Assembly: GCA_043808585.1 (NCBI GenBank)
Contig: JAZDES010000032.1
Coordinates: 1 to 22,306, forward strand
Direction: 5' to 3'
DNA: 22,306 nucleotides
DNA from: CAYVMN01 sp043808585
GTDB taxonomy: Bacteria; Desulfobacterota; DSM-4660; Desulfatiglandales; Desulfatiglandaceae
The notes under the pieces were generated by a model. It worked only from the letters and a program-made list of their open reading frames with translations, was not told the origin of the DNA and searched no databases. The translations under genes and the position numbers were made by a program. Position 1 is the stretch's first letter. Every line of letters begins with the position of its first letter. Shown in pieces: positions 7,957-15,403 of the stretch.

Positions 7957-10900
7957 TCACTGCAGTGCTGCTTCCACCATGGTCAGCAGCTCGTTGTCGG
8001 TGAAATGGTCAATGGCCGCGGCCCCAGTGGGGCAGATTGCAGAACAGGCGCCACAGCCCTTGCATAACACCTGATTGACTTCACAGACTACGCGGTCTCC
8101 CAGATACATGATGGCCTGATATGGGCAGACTTCCAGGCATTGTTGGCAGCCCCTGCATAATTGTTGGTCTATCTGAGAGACGATTGCATTTCCGAACACT
8201 TTCTCCTTGGATAGTAGTGTCGCGGCCCGGGAAGCCGTTCCCAAACCTTGGGCAACAGCCTCGTCAACCGGCTTGGGGGAGTGGGCCAGACCACAAACAA
8301 ACACCCCGTCCGTGGAAAAATCCATGGGCCGGAGTTTGACATGCGCCTCGACAAAAAAGCCATCCTCATTTAACGGCACCTTGAATAACTGGGCTATGGG
8401 ATTTTCTTTGGGGGGGACAATAGCTGTGGCAAGAACCAACAGGTCCGGGTTGATTTCCACCTCTCGCTGAAGGATATAGTTGGTAAACCGAACCTGAAGA
8501 TTGGTTTGATCACTGGTTACTTTCAATTCTTTGTCATGGTCGTAACGAATGAACATGACCCCTTTGTCTCTTGCTTCGCGGTATAGTTCCTCCCGTAGCC
8601 CATAAGTGCGCATGTCCCTGTAAACAATGAAGACCCCCATCTCAGGCTTAAGTTCTTTCAGTTTAAGGGCACTCTTGACTGAGTGAGTGCAGCAAACCTT
8701 AGAGCAGTAAGGCCTTTCTTTAACCCGCGAGCCAACACATTGGATGAAGACCGCCGAATTGATCTCTCTTAAGGGCAGATTATCATCAATGAACTTTCTA
8801 TCTAACTCTAGACCGGTCAGAACGCGTGGATCATCACCATAAAGATATTGATCTGGTTTGAACTCCGAGGCGCCGGTAGCAATAATGGCTACACCATGCT
8901 CTATTACCCGTTCTTTTCCGGCTGTTTCAATTGTGGACTTGAAATTACCTAAAAAGCCATCTACGTTTTTTAGTTCAGTGCTGAGGAAAATATTAATGTT
9001 TTCATTGGATTCAATATCTTGAATGAGCACAGCCAGGTTTTCCCTTACATTCTCGCCTCGCCAAGTTTCATAAAGATGCATGGCCTGTCCGCCCAGGGCG
9101 TCGCTCTTTTCGATGAGGTAGGTGTGGTATCCTTGTTCTGCCAAATTCTTGGCTGCAGTCATTCCGGAAAGTCCACCGCCTATTACCATGGCAGACTGAT
9201 TCATCCCTATTACAGGCTCAGACAAAGGCTCCAATAGGGCCACTTTGGATACAGCCATGCGTACCAGATCTTTGGCCTTTTTTGTGGCTGCCTCAGGATC
9301 CCCGCTGTGTACCCAGGAACATTGATTCCGTATATTTGCCATTTCGAAGAGATATTTATTTATGCCCGCATTGACCACCGTTTCCTGAAAGAGCTCTTCG
9401 TGGGTGCGTGGGCTACAGGCGGCCACAACAACCCGGTTTAGCCCCTGCTCCTTGATAACCTGAGTTATTTTCTCTTGAGTGTCCTGGGAGCAGGTAAAGA
9501 GATTTTCTTCCACAAAGACGACACCGGGCAAGCTTCGGCCATACTCGACGACAGCTGGAATATCCACGATACCGCCTATATTGACCCCGCAATTACAGAC
9601 AAATAACCCTATCCGGGGGGATTCACCCCGCACATCGATTTCTACAGGCGTTTCTTTTGTTCGTGTCAGTGTCCCACGGGCCACAGCTAAGGTACTCTCT
9701 ACCACCGCAGCAGAGGCGCTCGATTCCATGACCGACTGGGGAATGTCCTTGGGCCCTTGGAAGGCACCGCAGGCAAAAATGCCGGGTCTGGAGGTCCAAA
9801 CGGGTTCAAAGCTGGTCGCAGAGGAAAAACCATTCGGGGAAAGTTTAATCCCCAACCTGGCCGCCAGATCCAGCGCTTCCCCGGATGCCTCAAGCCCCAC
9901 GGATAAGACCACCATGTCAAACTCTTCTTCGACCCGCCTTCCTGTCTCGTCGGTATAGCGAATAAGCAGATTTCCCGTCACATCTACCGGTATAATGTTG
10001 GCAATTCTGGATTTGATAAAACGGACCCCTTGCTCCTTGGCCCGGTTGTAGTATCTCTCAAAATCTTTCCCATGGGTTCGTATATCAATATAAAAGATGG
10101 CCGTATCTAATGGCTCCTTTGTATGCTCTTTGGCTACAATCGCTTCTTTTATGGCATACATACAGCAGACAGAGGAGCAATAGGTGTTATCGCACCGGTT
10201 AATGTCTCTGGAACCCACACACTGAAGCCATGCGATTTTCTTGGGTTCCTGTCCGTCCGACAGACGCTGGAGGTGACCCTGATAGGGTCCTGTGGCGCTC
10301 AGGATACGCTCGAACTCCATGCTTGTGAGCACATTGGGATGGCTTGCGTATTTATAGGTTTCAAATCTTGAAGGATCGAAGGGCTGGAAACCGGGTGCAA
10401 GGATGACAGCGCCCACATCGATAGATAGGGTTTGTCCCTGCTGAGCGTGTGTCTCCAGGGTGACCGCATGAGCCTTACAGGCTTCCACGCATTGGTAACA
10501 TTCACAACATCCCCCACAGTTGAGGCAACGGGCTGCCTCTTCCTCGGCTGCCTTCTCGTCGACCCGAAGCTTAACCTCCTCAAATCCTGAAGTTCTTTTT
10601 TCTAGAGGCAGTGATGGCACCTTAAGTCGCTTTCTAGAAGGTTCATCCTCGGAAATCTCCACCCAATTCTCGCCCACGGGAGGTTCTTCCTGCCACTCGG
10701 TCGGTAGTTCTTCTCCTTGCAGATACTTGCTCATATAGTGGGCTGCCCGTTTGCCAGCTTCAACGGCCTCAATAACCGTTGCTGGACCGGTTATGACATC
10801 GCCACCCGCAAAAATTCCAGGCTGATTTGTCTGCAACGTCTCAGGGTTCACCACCAAGAAATGCCACCGAGACACGTCCAAACTGAGACTATCCCCCATG

Positions 10901-12387
10901 AAAATAAAATCGGGCTCTTGTCCGATGGCAGGAATAATATGATCCGCTTCGATGAAAAACTCAGAGCCCTCAACCGGAATAGGTTTGCGTCTACCCGTAG
11001 TATCTGGCTCAGTAAGACGGGTCCTGATACATTCGATACCAGAAACCCTACCATTTTCGACGGCGATTTTCTTGGGAGCCACGAGAAAATGGATCTTCAC
11101 TCCCTCCTTCTCAGCCTCCTCCACTTCTTCGGGATCGGCCAACATTTCAACCCGTGAGCGGCGGTATATGATATGGACCTCTTTAGCCCCCAAACGGAGA
11201 GCCACTCTGGCGCCATCCAACGCAGAGTGGCCCCCACCAATAATTAATACCCTGCCTTCAACCTTCTTGGGTTTTCCAAGATGGATATCTGCTAAGAAGG
11301 AAGTGACATCGTCAACGCCCTTGGCGTCCTCGCCCTGTATACCAAGTTTGAGCCCCTTCCAGGCACCCGTTCCAATAAAGATTGCTTTAGCCCCGTGTGC
11401 CCGGAGTTCTTCAATGGTTATGTCCTTCCCAATGGCCGTATTGGTATGAATCTCTATTCCATAACGTTTTAGATTTTCAATCTCCGCATCCAGGACGGCA
11501 CGGGGCAAGCGGTGTTCGGGGATCCCGTAACGCATCATCCCGCCTGCCTCCGGCATGGTCTCATAGACACTGACTTTATATCCGTCAAGGGCTAAGAAAT
11601 ACGCAGCGCTAAGACCTGCGGGGCCCGAACCGATAACGGCCGCCTTTTCATCACGAGGCGTTATCTCAGGGACTGGAATTTCACTGAGGCTCACATGATC
11701 AGCGGCAATTCTCTTGAGTTCCATGATTGAAATCGCCTCATCCACTTCGAGACGACGGCAACTCCTTTCGCAACGATGTGTGCAAATGCGGCCCAGAACG
11801 CCAGGGAAAGGGAGATCTTTCATTATGATTTCGATGGCTTCCTTATATTTTCCCTCCTTCACCATCTGAACATACCCTTGCACATTCAGGCGAACCGGAC
11901 ATGCCATCCTACATGGGGCCGTATCCAATTTCTCTATGGCAAAGCCGCTGGGAATCGCTTGAGCGTAACGTTTGTACGTCGCCTTACGGGTTGCCAAATC
12001 CATGTCATATTCACTGGGTCGAACAACAGGGCAGACCCCCGCACAATCACCACAGGCAGTGCACGCGTCAGGATCAATATGGCGCGACGTTTCTCTTAGG
12101 GTGACTCTAAAATCTCCCTGCTCTCCCTCGATCTTTTCAACGTTTGAGCAAGTATGGAGTTCAATGTTGATATGCCGGCCGACCTCGACCAGTTTGGGGG
12201 AGATAATTCACATGGCGCAATCATTGGTGGGAAAGGTCTTGTCCAATTGTGACATTGCCCCACCGATGGCAGGTGATTTTTCCACGAGATGGACATAAAA
12301 GCCGGACTCCGCCAAATCCAGGGCAGCCTGCATACCGGCAATACCCCCACCTATGACCATTGCTGATCCAATTCTGTTATGCGTCAT
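7957..12387 (-). CDS. hdrL: Giant selenocysteine HdrA-GltD-HdrA fusion (HdrL-like), read through UGA at 12208-12210
   Basis: A 1476-residue soluble flavoprotein. Order: HdrA N-terminus with FAD motif AMVIGGGIAGMQAALD and Sec at codon 60 (FPTNDCAM-U-IISPKLVEVGRH); 4Fe-4S CTACGDCAGVCP (109-120); an inserted GltD/NfnB-like NAD(P)H oxidoreductase (about 150-600) with CRMACP and CTHRCERSC cluster ligands, FAD GSGPAG (253-258) and NAD(P) GGGHSALDGA; an Fe-S linker CLNCGGCCECYQC near 621; the HdrA thioredoxin-reductase domain with CVGSRD near 723; then from about 925 a second HdrA unit with its own GGGLSGM FAD site and two C-terminal ferredoxin clusters. The ATG at 12387 keeps the whole FAD motif. 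Without UGA read-through the ORF would start at 12003 and lose the Sec and FAD parts. Large HdrA proteins with an NAD(P)H domain are known in sulfate reducers. The exact reaction is inferred: NAD(P)H coupled to ferredoxin and HdrB. Confidence 0.92.
12175..12210 (-). promoter_or_regulatory. SECIS-like hairpin for HdrL Sec60
   Basis: CTGGTC (12192-12187) pairs with GGCCGG (12180-12175), including two G-U pairs, around the loop GAGGTC. The loop starts 21 nt after the UGA. It is weaker than the fdhA and mvhD hairpins but at the right distance, with a leading G. Confidence 0.65.
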
Positions 12388-12439
12388 CTTTCTTACCTGA
12401 TGTTCCCATAGAAAGGTCTGTGTTATTGGCATGTTATGT

Positions 12440-13345
12440 TTATGCAACTTCTGACATGACAAAAAAAGCCTCAATGCTACCGACAGGCAACTGGTGCATC
12501 GCCAACCCCAGGGACCCCCGATCAATTCCCATGCTCAGCCCAAGGAGTTGTGGATAGAGAAGGGAAGGAAGATGATGATCTGTGCCTCGCGATACGAGCA
12601 TCATCTCTTGTACAGTATCGAACTGCATCTGACAGTATGTACAGGCAGTGCAGACATAGTCTGCACCGGATTTCCTGGCGTCCATTAGTTTCTTTTCAGT
12701 TAAATCCATTGATAGGTCATCATTTATTCCCAAAGAGGGAGCACCGCAACATTCGAGCTTCCTTTGCCAATAAATACTCTGAGCACCTGTGACCTCCACA
12801 AGTTGATCAAATATCGACGGTGCCACCGGATCATCAAATTGAAGGATTTTGCTAGGGCGAAGCGCATGGCAGCCATATTGGGCAGCAATCTTAAGGCCTG
12901 TAAAGGGTTTTTCTATCTTTTCTTTGATAGCCTCAATACCCACTTCATGGAAGAGAACGGAAAGGAGATGTTTCACCTCAGTAACTTCCTCATACTTCAG
13001 CCCTTCTTTCTCCAAAGTTCCATTTATTTCTTCCCTCAATAGATCATCTTCCTTTAAGAGATGGACTGCCTTTTTGAGACTACCGAAGCAGCATTTGCAT
13101 AGACTGATCACGTTCAGGTTCTCTTTTGCGGCCAGGGCCAGGTTCCTGGCCGAAGAGAGAACAAAACTCTTAAAATCAACGTTTCTTATCGGATATCCGC
13201 AACAATTGAACTCCCCTATCTCCACCAGTTCCACTCCAAGTTTCCCTAATACCACCCTTGCTGAGGATTCGTATTGGGTAAGACGGGCTGGAATGTTGCA
13301 ACCGAGAAACAGGGCAAATTTCAAAATCTTCTCACTTGCTGTCAT
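12440..13345 (-). CDS. hdrB: HdrB-like CCG-domain heterodisulfide reductase subunit
   Basis: A 301-residue soluble subunit with two CCG domains, the usual HdrB length. First: C16, FNCCG at 47-50 and LCKCC at 82-86. Second: YGCHALRP, LECCGAP and CTACTYCQ near the C-terminal third. In methanogen HdrB these Cys bind two unusual 4Fe-4S clusters that reduce CoM-S-S-CoB (known). A bacterial substrate is unknown and may be another disulfide or acceptor. The ATG at 13345 overlaps the stop of the membrane Fe-S gene (ATGA), so the two are translationally coupled, like HdrC-HdrB. HdrL starts 52 bp after its stop. No UGA is needed to read it. Confidence 0.9.
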   Translation of the reverse strand: MTASEKILKFALFLGCNIPARLTQYESSARVVLGKLGVELVEIGEFNCCGYPIRNVDFKSFVLSSARNLALAAKENLNVISLCKCCFGSLKKAVHLLKEDDLLREEINGTLEKEGLKYEEVTEVKHLLSVLFHEVGIEAIKEKIEKPFTGLKIAAQYGCHALRPSKILQFDDPVAPSIFDQLVEVTGAQSIYWQRKLECCGAPSLGINDDLSMDLTEKKLMDARKSGADYVCTACTYCQMQFDTVQEMMLVSRGTDHHLPSLLYPQLLGLSMGIDRGSLGLAMHQLPVGSIEAFFVMSEVA

Positions 13346-15093
13346 AGCCTTTCTTTCCCTTGTTTCACCGCCATATTTTTGAGTTCATATAGAACGTCAG
13401 TCACGCATACATTCTGGGGACACAGTTCCTGGCACTGATAACAGGTAAGGCAATACCACAGCATAGTTGAGCCCAACGCCAGATCCCTCAGTCCCAATCC
13501 ACATGAATGCATGATCTGGTGAGGCAGAAGCCCCAAAACCTCCTGCGGATGTTCGTAGTTTGCCACTACAGGACATACGGTGGTGCAGGTTTCGCAGCCA
13601 AAGCAAACCTTGAACGTATTTGCCTGAGCTGAGAGACTCAAGCCCCTCTTGAAACCATTTCCGGTATCGGTTAGAGGCAGGACCTTATCCCGCATCTTCA
13701 TCAAATCGCACTTGTCTGCAATAGCCTCTCTGGCCCGATCCAGGGGTTCGCGGTATTTCTCCTTGACCACGTCATCTCTCATGAGCCCCCGGTAATAGGA
13801 GAATGGTGAAAGTGCAAGAAACTCCGGGTAACCTTTTTCCAGTAGTAACTCCCTGACATTGAACCACAAATCCTGCAGGTTGATCCCGACTGGACAGACC
13901 ACGGTGCATCGTTTGCAGTTGGTACAGAGATAGACTCCTTCTTGAATGTGTCTGAACTCTTGTTCACTCAGTTCCCTGCCCCTGGCAAGAGCTTTGATGG
14001 CGATAATCTTTTCAGAAGGAAAGATATTGATGTTAGGAAAGTGCTCAAAAAACACCCCGGCTGAGCAGTTCAGGGCACATGTGCAGCAATGCGTACAGGC
14101 ATCCAGTTCTATGGCCTGCCTGGTGGCGATATTGGCGGGGTCTGATTTCCCCTTTTCCATGACAGCATTGGCCAGCAGACTCAGTGGACTGGCAAAGATA
14201 TGAAACATCTTGCTGAAAGGAAGATAGGCAAGACCGACCCAGCAGGCCAGGAAATGGATATACCAGAGCACTTCGGGTACATTCGCGCGGTCTAATCCCT
14301 GGGCAATCGGCGTAAGTATTTTGCCTGTAGTGTAGCCCAGAAAAGCCCACTGAGGTCGGGAGTGACACCCCATGCAACTCATTTCATGGATCTCTTCTCC
14401 CCTCTTAAGGGTCTCCACATCAAACGGGCCTTTTACCTCAGGGGAGACCACGCCAAATTTCTTTACCCAGTAAGCCTCCAAGGCCTTAAGCCTTTTTTCA
14501 TCATCCTCATCTACGTACTCCTCCACCATTTTCTGGTATCTGGAGTAAGATACGATCTTTGTGCCCTCTAGAAGCAAACCGGAGAGCATAACGATGGCCA
14601 GAATGATGATGGCATAATGGTCCATGACATTGGTCGCCAGCCGCGGCACCTTCAAAATAAAGCGCCGGTAAACCGCAATGGCTATCCCCAAGATGACCAG
14701 TAAACCGAATAAATCCCTCAAAAACATAAACGGATTGACTGTTGAGTAATAGTCTGCAAATAAATTGGAACTTATATACTTCTCCAGGGCATGCATCAGA
14801 AGGAGTAGTATGAAACCGACATATATGCAGATATGCATAAGCCACCTGAGGAAATCCTGCCGAAATACCCTTATCTGCAAAAGCACATCGAGTAGAAACA
14901 CCTTGAGCAGCGCGAAAATTTTCCTGCTGAATAAGCTCAAGGCAATTCCCTTAATCGCCCCGGAAAGCCGCGCTGAGGCAGGGAATTTTTTGGCTCCAAC
15001 ATTGATGTTGTAACCGAACCAGGTTGATATTTTATAGATGAAACCTAATCCGAAAACTGCTAAGGCAACGTAAAACGAAATAGAGAAAAACAT
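13342..15093 (-). CDS. Membrane cytochrome b / c-type heme / Fe-S protein (DsrM/NarI-HdrC-like fusion)
   Basis: A 583-residue protein, unusual for its mix of cofactors. The N-terminal half has about five hydrophobic segments (near 5-21, 83-103, 122-142, 158-176 and 277-292) with His at 87, 101, 159, 280 and 298, as expected for a NarI/DsrM-type heme b quinone module. A CMGCH c-type heme motif at 240-244 lies in a charged loop between segments, presumably outside the membrane. The C-terminal half carries Cys clusters at CTHCCTCALNC (333-343), CTNCKRCTVVCP (390-401), CFGCETCTTVCP (497-508) and CLTCYQCQELCP (548-559). It probably passes electrons between menaquinone and HdrB, which overlaps it. 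No exact family name is certain; QmoC, DsrM and EMO-type proteins are relatives by layout. Confidence 0.85.
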   Translation of the reverse strand: MFFSISFYVALAVFGLGFIYKISTWFGYNINVGAKKFPASARLSGAIKGIALSLFSRKIFALLKVFLLDVLLQIRVFRQDFLRWLMHICIYVGFILLLLMHALEKYISSNLFADYYSTVNPFMFLRDLFGLLVILGIAIAVYRRFILKVPRLATNVMDHYAIIILAIVMLSGLLLEGTKIVSYSRYQKMVEEYVDEDDEKRLKALEAYWVKKFGVVSPEVKGPFDVETLKRGEEIHEMSCMGCHSRPQWAFLGYTTGKILTPIAQGLDRANVPEVLWYIHFLACWVGLAYLPFSKMFHIFASPLSLLANAVMEKGKSDPANIATRQAIELDACTHCCTCALNCSAGVFFEHFPNINIFPSEKIIAIKALARGRELSEQEFRHIQEGVYLCTNCKRCTVVCPVGINLQDLWFNVRELLLEKGYPEFLALSPFSYYRGLMRDDVVKEKYREPLDRAREAIADKCDLMKMRDKVLPLTDTGNGFKRGLSLSAQANTFKVCFGCETCTTVCPVVANYEHPQEVLGLLPHQIMHSCGLGLRDLALGSTMLWYCLTCYQCQELCPQNVCVTDVLYELKNMAVKQGKERL

Positions 15094-15111
15094 AGGTCCT
15101 TTTTCCTAAAG

Positions 15112-15198
15112 CTATGTTACATTCATATTAATGCTGGCGATGCCACCGCCCACTACCATAACTACACCTTGGTTCGTCTTGGATGTCTCTGTTTTCAT
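15112..15198 (-). pseudogene. 28-codon ORF, truncated HdrA N-terminus or leader peptide
   Basis: Starts at ATG 15198 with a good GAGGGG Shine-Dalgarno 6 nt upstream and ends with TAG at 15112-15114. After a short polar start the peptide reads VVMVVGGGIASI, the first beta strand and Rossmann glycine loop of HdrA (compare AMVIGGGIAGMQ in HdrL). It then breaks into unrelated residues and stops. It sits 18 bp before the membrane subunit gene. It is most simply the stub of an hdrA gene removed by deletion, keeping its promoter and start signals. It might still be translated as a leader. Too short for routine calling. Confidence 0.7.
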
Positions 15199-15267
15199 TA
15201 CACACCCCTCGAGGATGAAGTCCCTCGCCCCTGCCTGAGGCCCTATAGAAGGAGGGGGAAATTCAGG

Positions 15268-15291
15268 AAGACCATTTATCTAAAAGGTCTT
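15268..15291. promoter_or_regulatory. Inverted repeat, candidate operator of the Hdr/Fdh cluster
   Basis: AAGACC (15268-15273) and GGTCTT (15286-15291) are perfect complements with a 12-nt AT-rich spacer. The dyad overlaps the proposed minus-strand promoter. The arms lie about two DNA turns apart centre to centre (18 bp), which suits a dimeric regulator. It differs from the dyads at 19519 and 19599, so it may serve another protein. Confidence 0.5.
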
Positions 15292-15301
15292 TTCAAGTCA
15301 A
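15274..15301 (-). promoter_or_regulatory. Possible sigma-70 promoter for the Hdr/Fdh cluster
   Basis: On the minus strand TTGACT (15301-15296) is followed after 16 nt by ATAAAT (15279-15274), about 80 bp before the 28-codon ORF. The -35 is good and the -10 is poor. I found no GG-N10-GC sigma-54 site in this gap. Confidence 0.35.
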
Positions 15302-15325
15302 GCAAATTCTCTCCTCCTTAACCAC

Positions 15326-15354
15326 TTGATCCTCCAAATCTTTTGTGTTCTAAT
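15326..15354 (+). promoter_or_regulatory. Probable sigma-70 promoter for the two-component operon
   Basis: TTGATC (15326-15331), a 17-nt spacer, then TCTAAT (15349-15354). The expected start of transcription is near 15361, leaving a leader of about 43 nt before the kinase ATG at 15404. Confidence 0.5.
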
Positions 15355-15403
15355 GGAGTTACCGCATCCATTCAAATGACCGTCAAAAAGAGAGGTAGTC
15401 TGC

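Noticed and set aside
12849..13382. 177-codon plus-strand ORF over hdrB
   Set aside because: It lies antisense to a clear HdrB gene, and its composition is that of a reverse-strand shadow.
15302..15314. Sigma-54-like site on the minus strand (GG, AGAGAATTT, GC) upstream of the Hdr/Fdh cluster
   Set aside because: The spacing between GG and GC is 9, not 10, and the bases around GG do not match TGGCAC. It is unlikely to work, so control of the cluster by the nearby sigma-54 regulator is unproven.
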